Below, in pieces: positions 1 to 6,900 of a stretch of DNA of 7,744 nucleotides (position 1 is the first letter of the stretch; the number at the start of each line of letters is the position of its first letter). Origin of the DNA: an uncultured Clostridia bacterium. Lineage in GTDB: Bacteria > Bacillota > Clostridia > Christensenellales > Pumilibacteraceae. The DNA lies in assembly GCA_934247335.1 (NCBI GenBank), contig CAKQJJ010000057.1:1-7744 (forward strand). Reading direction: 5' to 3'. The position numbers were made by a program, and so were the translations under genes. Below the pieces are notes generated by a model. It saw nothing but the letters and a program-made list of their open reading frames with translations. It ran no database searches and was not told the origin of the DNA.

Positions 1-225
1 GCCTATTTCAACCACCGCTTTGCCGCCTATTTTTTCGGGAATAACGACGTCCTCGGGCAGAGTTTGCGGGTTGAAGCCGGTAATTTTAAGTCCGCCGTCG
101 GTGTTTGCGAGAACGAGATAATCGTGAGAAGGAACCGCGGAATTATTCGTGCAGGCGGCAAAAGGCATAGCGAAACACGTCAATAAAGCGGTAAGAATAA
201 CGAGAAAGCAAGCAAAACGTTTCAT
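1..225 (-). CDS. BspA-like leucine-rich-repeat lipoprotein, N-terminal part (runs off the left edge)
   Basis: Seventy-five codons are visible, reading from ATG at 225 down to base 1 with no stop. The protein starts MKRFACFLVILTALLTCF and has a basic n-region, a hydrophobic core and a lipobox-like FAAC with Cys at residue 25, so it should be exported and lipid-anchored. After a short Asn/Ser linker, residues about 36-75 contain ITGF...LPEDVVIPEKIGG and KAVVEIG. That is the start of the BspA-type LRR_5 pattern (a VVIP strand followed by a GGK-V-IG turn) found in bacterial surface and adhesion proteins. An AAGGAG ribosome binding site lies just upstream (about 236-241) and a perfect promoter lies at 260-288. 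It diverges from the flavin-reductase gene. I am confident of the lipoprotein start. The BspA assignment rests on a little more than one repeat; the specific function is unknown. Confidence 0.8.
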   Translation of the reverse strand, partial: MKRFACFLVILTALLTCFAMPFAACTNNSAVPSHDYLVLANTDGGLKITGFNPQTLPEDVVIPEKIGGKAVVEIG

Positions 226-259
226 AAAAGTCGGTCTCCTTAAAAAAATATTAGCTATC

Positions 260-288
260 ATTATAACACATAAATGTCACAATGTCAA
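260..288 (-). promoter_or_regulatory. Consensus sigma-A promoter for the BspA-like lipoprotein gene
   Basis: On the minus strand a perfect TTGACA (plus-strand 283-288) and a perfect TATAAT (260-265) are separated by 17 bp. The -10 box lies 34 bases upstream of the ATG at 225, leaving room for a short leader and the AAGGAG site. No operator-like palindrome overlaps it, so constitutive strong expression is plausible. Confidence 0.85.
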
Positions 289-353
289 TACGTATCGTTG
301 ATTTTTATAAAAAATCGGGAGAGAAAATAGTTAAACGTTTTTCTTTTTTCGTG

Positions 354-382
354 TTGACAATCGGGGCTTTCGGGGGTATAAT
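354..382 (+). promoter_or_regulatory. Consensus sigma-A promoter for the flavin-reductase-family gene
   Basis: TTGACA (354-359) and TATAAT (377-382) are separated by 17 bp. Transcription would begin near 389 and give a leader of about 90 nt before ATG 480. I see no recognisable riboswitch in that leader. The leader has an open frame from 396 with a TTG at 420, but that TTG has no good ribosome binding site. Confidence 0.85.
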
Positions 383-479
383 AAATAAAGAATAGGCGGC
401 TTTCGCGGCGCAAGGCGATTTGCTTAACGAAAAAACGGAAGCGCTTAAACCGAAATATACCGAAAAAGAGGGTAAAATC

Positions 480-1394
480 ATGAAAAACGAGTTCAAAGAC
501 GTAAGAATAGTGGATAATTTTTATCAATCGTCGTCGTATTTTCCCATGCCGACGCTGCTTATCTCTACAATTTCGGAGAGCGGGCAAACCAATCTCGGCG
601 CGTATTCGCTGTGCTTTCCGTATTACATTGCTGGCAAGGAGCGTTACGCCATGATTTTGGAATGCCGCAACAGCTCCAATACGGCGCAAAATATTCTGCG
701 CACCAAAAAAGCCACGCTCAATTTTATTCCGGACGACAAAAAGTACTTCCGCGAAGCCGTGCGACTTGGCTTCCCGGGGCTTACCACCGCCGAGAAAATG
801 AAAGACTGCATATTCACGCTCGGCAAAGGTCAGGCGGACGGGCAGCGCCCCGAAATCGTCGAGGAGGCTTTTCAGGTGTTTGAATGCACCTGGGACGACA
901 AGCTTGAAAACGCTTTCGAGGATAAGCCCGGCTGTCTGGAAGGTTACGAGCCGCCTTACCGCGATTTTAACGGCATAACCAGCAAGTTCGGCGCTCATTT
1001 TATACTCAAAATAGACAAAATTCTTATGAAAGAGAAATATTACGACGGTATCGTAAATCAAGCCGCGCCGTCGCTTTTCCCGCCCGTTCCCGTGGATTAC
1101 GGCTATCGCGACAGCAAATATTTCTGGTGCAGCAAGCACAAAACGCCGTTCAAGGAGAAAATTCAGGCAAAGGACGGCGACGTGCAGTCGGTGGAATACG
1201 CCGCAAAGCGCATCGACCCGGACGTTACGTTTACGCACGAGGCGTGCGAAAAGCTTACCAAAATTCCGCGCGTGTTCCTGAAAGCGGCTCTGACGCAAAT
1301 GGTGGCCATCGCCAAGCAGGAAGGAATTACGGTTATCGACGAAAAAGCGGTGGATTTGATTAACGACAAGCGCCGCCAGGAAAAGAAAAAGTAA
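480..1394 (+). CDS. Flavin reductase-family (FMN-binding split-barrel) protein with a C-terminal PCP_red-like helical domain
   Basis: The protein has 304 residues. Residues about 8-200 resemble the flavin reductase-like/DIM6-NTAB split-barrel family, which binds FMN and acts as a flavin reductase, a flavoredoxin or an oxidoreductase subunit. Landmarks are FPMPTLLISTISESGQTN (21-38), YSLCFPYY (42-49) and RNSSNTAQNI (63-72). The C-terminal 59 residues carry FTHEACEKLTKIPRVF (251-266) followed by a helix ending AKQEG (278-282). This matches my recollection of the small PCP_red domain (E-A-x3-L-x2-IP-x-F, then A-x3-G). I chose ATG 480 because GAGGGT sits 6-7 bases upstream and the family homology begins there; a TTG at 420 would add 20 hydrophilic residues but has no ribosome binding site. 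There is no signal peptide, so it is cytoplasmic. It has its own promoter and terminator. The substrate and electron partner are unknown. Confidence 0.85.
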   Translation: MKNEFKDVRIVDNFYQSSSYFPMPTLLISTISESGQTNLGAYSLCFPYYIAGKERYAMILECRNSSNTAQNILRTKKATLNFIPDDKKYFREAVRLGFPGLTTAEKMKDCIFTLGKGQADGQRPEIVEEAFQVFECTWDDKLENAFEDKPGCLEGYEPPYRDFNGITSKFGAHFILKIDKILMKEKYYDGIVNQAAPSLFPPVPVDYGYRDSKYFWCSKHKTPFKEKIQAKDGDVQSVEYAAKRIDPDVTFTHEACEKLTKIPRVFLKAALTQMVAIAKQEGITVIDEKAVDLINDKRRQEKKK

Positions 1395-1416
1395 AACAAG
1401 CGCATTCGGCGCGTTG

Positions 1417-1444
1417 CCTCTCCTTTATCGGGAGAGGTTTTTTT
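1417..1444 (+). terminator. Intrinsic terminator after the flavin-reductase-family gene
   Basis: A 7-bp GC-rich stem, CCTCTCC (1417-1423) and GGAGAGG (1431-1437), closes a 7-nt loop and is followed at once by seven T residues (1438-1444). It starts 22 bases after the stop codon. Confidence 0.9.
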
Positions 1445-1504
1445 GTTTTAGGGGTTATAGGGGTAGTGAGATTATTTTGTAGTGTGGTGCGGCGTTTTTA
1501 GGAA

Positions 1505-1820
1505 AGAAAACAAACGCTTGTTTTCTAACTGTAGGGACAGACGTCCTCGGCTGTCCGAATAGAATTACGGCGGGAGCAAGCCACCCGCCCTACGAAAGAG
1601 GTTATTGGTGTGACGCAAACGGAATTATCCTATTTAAAATAAAAGTTTGACATTGCCTAAAACCCCAATCGGACAGTCGGGGACGCCTGTCCCTACAGTA
1701 AAAGAACGAGCGTTTGTTTTCTCTCATACCTAAAAGCGTTGCGGGGTTTGGGACACAGTCGCGGTAGTAGTCACCAACGACTTTTTTGCTTCTTTTTTCT
1801 TCGCCTGAAAAAAGAAGATA
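1505..1820. repeat. Composite REPIN-like repeat, left copy
   Basis: The core (1505-1722) has inverted arms of about 54 nt, 1505-1558 and 1669-1722, matching at roughly 47 of 54 positions. Each arm contains a GGACAG...CTGTCC hairpin with GTAG on its outer side (1531-1534 on plus; CTAC at 1693-1696, which is GTAG on minus). This is the inverted-pair layout of REP doublets. Between the arms lies another hairpin, GGCGGG/CCCGCC followed by CTAC (1569-1593). The left arm starts with AGAAAACAA-ACGC-TTGTTTTCT, itself a 9-bp hairpin. A tail of about 98 bp follows (1723-1820) and ends in an 11-bp hairpin, CTTCTTTTTTC/GAAAAAAGAAG (1789-1817). A second copy runs from 7457 to the end of the window in the same orientation. 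Confidence 0.85.
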
Positions 1821-1827
1821 TCTCACA

Positions 1828-1853
1828 CAGCCGAGAGGACGAAAGTCCCTACA
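1828..1853 (-). repeat. Short GTAG-hairpin repeat with GAAA loop, copy 1
   Basis: On plus this reads GGAC-GAAA-GTCC (1837-1848) followed by CTACA. On minus it is GTAG directly before the stem. The 26-nt unit is identical to 1998-2023. Confidence 0.8.
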
Positions 1854-1863
1854 TTATAATGCA

Positions 1864-1887
1864 GGCGAACATAGTTCGCCCCTACGG
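1864..1887 (-). repeat. Short GTAG-hairpin repeat with ATA loop
   Basis: GGCGAAC (1864-1870), loop ATA, GTTCGCC (1874-1880), then CCTACGG. It has the same build as 7274-7299 (3-nt loop, then CCTACGG) but an unrelated stem sequence. Confidence 0.8.
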
Positions 1888-1930
1888 AATAAAGTCGAGA
1901 ATGCGGTAATCGGATTTAACAAAAATTAAA

Positions 1931-1988
1931 ATAGCCCTCTCCGTCACGATAAATCGTGCCACCTCTCCCGGAGTGAGAGGCTTTAAAA
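1931..1988. repeat. Nested palindromic MITE-like element, copy 1
   Basis: The outer arms AGCCCTCTC (1933-1941) and GAGAGGCTT (1975-1983) are nearly complementary. Inside are a variable hairpin CACGAT-AA-ATCGTG (1945-1958) and a second hairpin CCTCTC...GAGAGG (1962-1980) with a 7-nt loop. Copy 2 at 7361-7417 has the same frame with a different but still self-complementary inner stem. It carries no transposase and no GTAG, so it belongs to a different repeat family from the neighbouring small hairpins. Confidence 0.8.
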
Positions 1989-1997
1989 AGGTTTGGG

Positions 1998-2023
1998 CAG
2001 CCGAGAGGACGAAAGTCCCTACA
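1998..2023 (-). repeat. Short GTAG-hairpin repeat with GAAA loop, copy 2
   Basis: It is identical over 26 nt to 1828-1853. GGAC-GAAA-GTCC is at 2007-2018, followed by CTACA. Confidence 0.8.
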
Positions 2024-2150
2024 AAAAAAGGACTGGCATTTCAACATACGACGTGTTCGCAAATATATAAAAACGTTATTGTGCGGGGCGAAATAAAACC
2101 GCGGTAAAGCAAAAACGGACAAGATAATTATAGCGCGGCGGGAAAAAGAA

Positions 2151-2159
2151 TGCTATAAT
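2151..2159 (+). promoter_or_regulatory. Extended -10 promoter for the regulator/surface-protein pair
   Basis: TGCTATAAT is a perfect -10 hexamer (2154-2159) with the TG extension. No recognisable -35 lies 16-18 bp upstream (the bases are about TAGCGC), which suggests a weak or activator-dependent promoter. That would fit control by the AraC-type protein encoded directly downstream, but no operator repeat is obvious. The start codon is 27 bases further on. Confidence 0.6.
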
Positions 2160-2186
2160 GTAGAAAAAAGCGGAGGAAAAGCTTTA

Positions 2187-3884
2187 ATGAACGAAATCGG
2201 GAAGATGATTATTACCGACGAAGAGCAACTGAAAGAATACGCGCCTTGCAAGCGCGTCTGGCAGGGCATACCGTCGTTCGAGCGCACGAAAAAAGGGCGC
2301 TGTTTTTCGATATTCTACACCGGCGAAACGGGAGAAATGAACGGCAACTACTGCACTCTGGCGGTCAGCGACGACGGCGAAAACTGGCGCGACCCCGTGC
2401 TGGTGACTTACGCCGGCAAAGACAGGCGCTGTTACGACCCCAACGTGTGGATAGATCCGTTGGGCAGACTGTGGCTTATATGGTCGGTCATGCCGGATCT
2501 CAGCGTATACGCGGCTATCTGCGACGATCCCGACGCCGACAAACTCGTGTTCGGAGAGGAACGCAGAATAGGCATGGGAGTAATGCTCAACAAGCCCACG
2601 GTTTTATCGTCGGGCGAATGGCTGTTCCCCATGGCTGTGTGGAAAGACAGCGTTATGAGTCCTTACGTCGGCACCAGACCCAAAGTGCCGCGCCTTGCAA
2701 ACGCCGTCCGCACGGTGGACGAGGGTAAAACCTTTACCCGCCTGGGCGGAGTGGACATGCCCGAACGCTGCTTCGACGAGCATATGATAGTCGAGCTTAA
2801 AGACGGACGGCTTGCCATGTTCGTGCGCACTTATTACGGAATAGGCGTAAGTTATTCGTTTGACGGCGGCTTTACATGGTCGGAAGGCAAGGACACGGGC
2901 ATACTTTCGCCCAACTCGCGCTTTTTTATCCGCAAGCTTAAAAGCGGCAATTACCTTCTGGTTACCAACGACTCGAAGCGCCGCGACAAGATGACCGCGT
3001 TTATTTCCACCGACGAATGTAAGACGTGGCAGGGCGGGCTGCTGCTTGACAAGCGCGATCAGGTTTCCTACCCCGACGGCGTGGAATCGGACGGCTGCAT
3101 TTACATAACTTACGACTGCGAGCGCGGCAATCCCCGAACGCTGGAAGCCACCGAAAAGTGCGCCCGCGAAATATTGTACGCGCGCTTTACCGAGGCGGAC
3201 GCTCTTGCCGGCAAAAACGTGAGCGGCAAGTGCGAATTTAAGAAAATTATATCAAAACTGGGCAAATACGACGGAAAGAAGAACCCGTACGCCGAAAAAA
3301 AGTATTTTTCCGACGACGAATACGTTGACTATCTGATGACTTTGCCCAATGCCGACGCGGTTATGAAACGGCTGTATTCGGACGGCGTTACGTGCTACGT
3401 AATTAAAGATTCGGCGGCGCGCGAGCGCGTGGATCAGCTTATCGACCAATTTGAAAAAGCCGATCGGGATGAGGAAAAGCGCAAAATTCTGTACGAATTG
3501 AACGGCATTTTCAAAAACAACAAGCGCGAATACGCAGTCACCGACGAGGACGATCTCGTGGAAAAAATAATCACCTACATCGACGAGCATTACGGCGAGG
3601 AACTAACGCTCGACGCGATTGCAAGGCATTTTGCGATAAGTCGTTATTATTTGTGCCACGCGTTTAAGAGACAGACCGGCACGTCGGCAATCAAATTTAT
3701 AACTTCGCGCCGCATTTACATGGCTAAAAAGATGCTTAAAGACAGCTACGCGACCATTACCGACATAGGCTTCGAGTGCGGCTTTTCCGACAGCGCGTAT
3801 TTTATAAAGACGTTCAGGCGCGCCGAGGGAATAAGTCCGGGAGCTTATCGCAAGCAGATGCGGAAAAATTCCGGAAAGGATTGA
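2187..3884 (+). CDS. Sialidase-fold beta-propeller fused to a C-terminal AraC-type DNA-binding domain; probable transcriptional regulator
   Basis: The protein has 565 residues and no signal peptide or membrane segment, so it should be cytoplasmic. Residues about 20-342 form a BNR/sialidase-superfamily propeller: WQGIP (25-29), YDPN (83-86), NKPTVLSSGEW (135-145), VSYPD (293-297) and REILY (327-331). The Asp-boxes are SDDGENW (61-67), TVDEGKTF (176-183), SFDGGFTW (224-231) and a degenerate STDECKTW (274-281, Cys for Gly). Residues about 343-455 are a charged, unassigned linker. Residues about 457-560 are an AraC/XylS domain with two helix-turn-helices, LTLDAIARHFAISRYYL (473-489) and ITDIGFECGFSDSAYF (524-539), followed by the usual FRRAEGISPGAYR. 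Most AraC regulators carry a cupin or another small sensor, so a propeller here is unusual. Ten cysteines in the propeller fit a reducing compartment. Start: GGAGG at 2172-2176, ten bases before ATG. Inference: the propeller senses a glycan and controls the downstream gene; residual enzymatic activity cannot be excluded. Confidence 0.88.
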   Translation: MNEIGKMIITDEEQLKEYAPCKRVWQGIPSFERTKKGRCFSIFYTGETGEMNGNYCTLAVSDDGENWRDPVLVTYAGKDRRCYDPNVWIDPLGRLWLIWSVMPDLSVYAAICDDPDADKLVFGEERRIGMGVMLNKPTVLSSGEWLFPMAVWKDSVMSPYVGTRPKVPRLANAVRTVDEGKTFTRLGGVDMPERCFDEHMIVELKDGRLAMFVRTYYGIGVSYSFDGGFTWSEGKDTGILSPNSRFFIRKLKSGNYLLVTNDSKRRDKMTAFISTDECKTWQGGLLLDKRDQVSYPDGVESDGCIYITYDCERGNPRTLEATEKCAREILYARFTEADALAGKNVSGKCEFKKIISKLGKYDGKKNPYAEKKYFSDDEYVDYLMTLPNADAVMKRLYSDGVTCYVIKDSAARERVDQLIDQFEKADRDEEKRKILYELNGIFKNNKREYAVTDEDDLVEKIITYIDEHYGEELTLDAIARHFAISRYYLCHAFKRQTGTSAIKFITSRRIYMAKKMLKDSYATITDIGFECGFSDSAYFIKTFRRAEGISPGAYRKQMRKNSGKD

Positions 3885-3927
3885 CGCGAAATAAAATACG
3901 AAGATAAAAATTTATAAGGAGAAAATT

Positions 3928-3945
3928 ATGATAAAGACTACTTAA
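3928..3945 (+). other. Well-placed start site followed by an early stop: five-codon leader or frameshifted beginning of the next gene
   Basis: ATG at 3928 sits six bases behind AAGGAG (3916-3921), the best translation start upstream of the large surface-protein gene. It reads MIKTT and then TAA (3943-3945). The gene body is one frame over, and its own frame is closed by TAA at 3932-3934. Dropping T3932 would give MKRLLKIVASLVVCFAL, and dropping one A of 3933-3935 would give MIRLLKIVASLVVCFAL. Both continue into the hydrophobic core and the Cys of the downstream protein. Either a base is extra here, or translation ends at 3945 and restarts at GTG 3950 four bases later. Confidence 0.65.
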
Positions 3946-3949
3946 AATC

Positions 3950-6900
3950 GTGGCAAGTCTCGTCGTGTGCTTTGCGCTGATATTTTCCGTGGCGTGCAAA
4001 GGCGCGGACGGGGCAGCGGGCAACGGAATTAAATCGGCTGTGGTTGAAGACGGCAGACTTATTCTGATTCTCGACGACGGCAGCCACCTGGATCTCGGAT
4101 TGATTTCCGGAGCGCAGGGAGAGAAAGGCGAAACCGGTGAACAAGGACCCAAGGGTGACCAGGGCGAAAAGGGTGAACCCGGAGAACAGGGACCCAAGGG
4201 CGACCATGGTGAAAAAGGCGAAACCGGTGAACAAGGACCCAAGGGTGACCAGGGCGAAAAGGGTGAAACCGGCGAACAAGGACCCAAAGGTGACCAGGGT
4301 GAAAAGGGCGAAACCGGCGAACAAGGACCGAAAGGCGACCAAGGCGAAAAGGGCGAAACCGGCGAGCAGGGACCCAAGGGCGACCAAGGCAAAAAAGGTG
4401 AACCCGGAGAACAGGGACCCAAGGGCGACCAGGGTGAAAAAGGTGAAACCGGCGAGCAGGGACCCAAGGGCGACCGGGGCGAAAAGGGCGAAACCGGCGA
4501 ACAAGGACCGAAAGGCGACCGGGGTGAAAAGGGTGAACCCGGCGAACAAGGACCGAAAGGCGACCAGGGTGAAAAAGGCGAAACCGGTGAGAAAGGAGAC
4601 AAGGGCGAAACCGGAGCTACCGGCAAGTCGGCTTACGAGGCGTTCAAGGAAATGTATCCCGACTACGCCGGCGACGAGCAGACCTTTATCGAAGATCTCG
4701 TAAACGGCAGACTGGGCGATTTCTATATAAAGAGCGGAGCGGCTCTTCTGACTCTGACCGTCACCGACAAAAACGGTTTGCCCGTCGCAAACGCGGTCGT
4801 TTATGCCGGCGAATATCGCTATATGACCAACGCCGACGGCGAAGCCAAGATAATACTGTTTAAGGACGGCGCAAGCATAACTGTCGAAAAATTCGGCTAC
4901 GGCAATGCTATGCTGGAAATCTCGGCGGAAGATATAAAAAATTCGGAAGTAAATATGACAAGAAACATTCAACTCGAAACCATTAAAACTGCAAGCGGTT
5001 ACATTCCGAGAAGCGAAAACTACATGGATTTCGTTGTGCCCAACGGCTACAACACGGCGGAATACTATTATTACGTAACGTACGAAGAAACCGGCGTTCG
5101 CGTCGCGATAGACGTCGTGGACAACGATCCCGCGTCCTTTTCTAACTGCGGCGAATCCGATAACGTCGAATTCGTAATACATAAAAAGACTATCGACGCA
5201 AACAATTCGACAGGCAATTCGCTGCGTATTCTCGCGGGATTGTGGAACGGTCAGACCTTTATTAAGCGCGCGACGAGCGGCACTGCGTTTGGCTCGGACG
5301 AATACGCAACGCTGGTTAAAAACGGCAAAGTGTCCGAACTCCGCTCGGAAAAGACCGTGGCGGCAGACGGATATGCGGGAATGACGTACGAAATTCTTCT
5401 CGACTATTCGCTGTGGGGCGCAAACAGAGCGGCTCTCGTCGGAAACATGACCATCGACGCGGCGGCAAGAAACTCGCACGCGGTAAACGGAGCGTATTCC
5501 AAAGACGTAAGCGCGTTCCGTTACTACGCGAAAAGAGGAGCGTATTGGGTAAGAGCAAGCCGCGCTACGCTTATTCTCGCCGACGGCAAGCCCGTAAAGA
5601 ATACGTTTGAAGTTCCCACGCTTACCGAAATGTTTGAAAGCTCTTCTCTCGGCGGCGGAAAATCGCTTATGGATAATCTTGCGGTCGTGAAGGGCAACGG
5701 TTCGGTGCAGAGATTCGGCTCCGACGCGTTCCTGTTCTCCAACAGAATGTACTACGTCGACGCAGACACCATGCCCGCCGACCTCGAAGGACTTGCGTTT
5801 CTGTATAAAGAAATGACCGAAAAGGCAACCGAATTCGAGGTGACCGAGGCAGGTTACGTAATAGTGGGCGTGCCCGCAATCGGATACGACGCAACGCTAA
5901 ACGCGCTCGTTTCGGACGGATTTACGCTCGTTTCGGATAAATTGCCCAATATGGCTAAAAACGCAGGCGTCACCACCGAACCCACTTACTACTACGTCAA
6001 GTGGTGCGAAGCGGGCGAAACCTATTCGGTTGCGAAGTGGAACGTCGTTTTGTTCCGCTCGAACGGCAAGTTCGACGGCAAAAACTGGATGGACGCCTCT
6101 GCGGCGGTCAATATTCTGTCCACCGACGAACTTAAAACCAAGTACGATCCCGCTACCCGCCAGTGGCAGGGTATTCCCGGCATAGAAACGGTTACCGTAA
6201 ACGGAAAAAACCGTCTGTGGGCAACGTGGTTTACGGGCATGGACAAAGAGCCGCGAGTGGGCAACTTCGCAGTGTACGCGTTCTCGGACGACGGCGTAAC
6301 CTGGACCGAGGCGGTTACCGTGGACTTCGATTCCACAATAACCGATTCGCGCGTGTTCGACCCCAGTTTGTTCAACGACGGCGAAGGCAATATCTGGCTT
6401 ATGTGGAACCAGACCAACTACAACGACGAAGAAGTAAGCATCTGGTACGCAAAAGTCACCAATCCCACGGCTGCAATCGAAGATCTTAAAATCGAGGCGC
6501 CCGTGTGCATAGGTCACGGACTTAAAATGAACAAGCCCACCAAGCTTAAATCGGGCGAATGGGTATACGCCGCTCACGACTTCAACGATATCGGATACAC
6601 CAAGATTTATTCGTCGCTCGACAACGGCAAAACCTGGAACTTCAAGGGCAAAGCCACCGTGTACAGCGCTACTTTCGCAAACGAAACCGCGCTCGCAGAG
6701 GGCAAGGACGAGCAGGGCAAAGACGTTCTCATGATGTGGAACAGATGCGCCACCAATTATAATGTGGCGGTAAGCTATTCGTACGACGCTGGCGCAACCT
6801 GGTCCGAGGCAAGCGAGTGGAAGCTTTCCGGTCCGTCTTCGCGCATTAACGCGCGCACGCTCGATAGCGGCAACGTTCTGTACGTTCATCACTACAACAC

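Larger units (their letters stand above)
1445..2150. other. Gene-free region of about 700 bp filled with hairpin repeats
   Basis: No coding sequence is supported here. Short open frames exist on the minus strand (1602-1826 and 1916-2122), but they run through repeat elements whose other copies break the frame. The contents, left to right, are: the composite repeat (1505-1820), two identical GAAA-loop hairpins (1828-1853 and 1998-2023), one ATA-loop hairpin (1864-1887) and the nested palindrome (1931-1988). Bases 1445-1504 and 2024-2150 show nothing I recognise beyond the promoter at the right end. Confidence 0.75.

Noticed and set aside
420..479. TTG start giving a 20-residue N-terminal extension of the flavin-reductase-family protein
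   Set aside because: There is no ribosome binding site before the TTG, while ATG 480 has GAGGGT at good spacing and marks the start of family similarity.
285..1298. Long minus-strand open frame of 337 codons opposite the flavin-reductase-family gene
   Set aside because: It is fully antisense to a gene with recognisable domains, a promoter, a ribosome binding site and a terminator; its product is an unrecognisable Phe/Arg-rich sequence typical of a shadow frame.
1602..1826. Possible 74-residue minus-strand gene in the left intergenic region
   Set aside because: It consists of the composite repeat; the right-hand copy carries indels and substitutions that do not preserve it as a coding sequence, and hairpins explain the conservation better.
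3881..3910. Possible separate promoter before the surface-protein gene (TTGACG with an A-rich -10)
   Set aside because: TTGACG overlaps the regulator's stop codon, and the bases 17 bp downstream (ATAAAA) are a poor -10; cotranscription with the regulator is simpler.
4118..4567. CRISPR-like regular repeat spacing
   Set aside because: The 45-bp units are contiguous, in frame, encode Gly-X-Y triplets and have no unique spacers.
3814..4626. Minus-strand frame rich in Pro-Ser-Pro (270 codons) opposite the collagen-like repeats
   Set aside because: It is the complement of the tandem Gly-X-Y codons; the low-complexity pattern is explained entirely by the plus-strand gene.
3938..5479. Minus-strand frame of 513 codons
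   Set aside because: It lies inside the surface-protein gene, contains the complement of the collagen array, and has no domain or ribosome binding site support.
5897..6892. Minus-strand frame of 331 codons
   Set aside because: It is opposite the sialidase-fold propeller, whose motifs are clear on plus; the product has no recognisable features.
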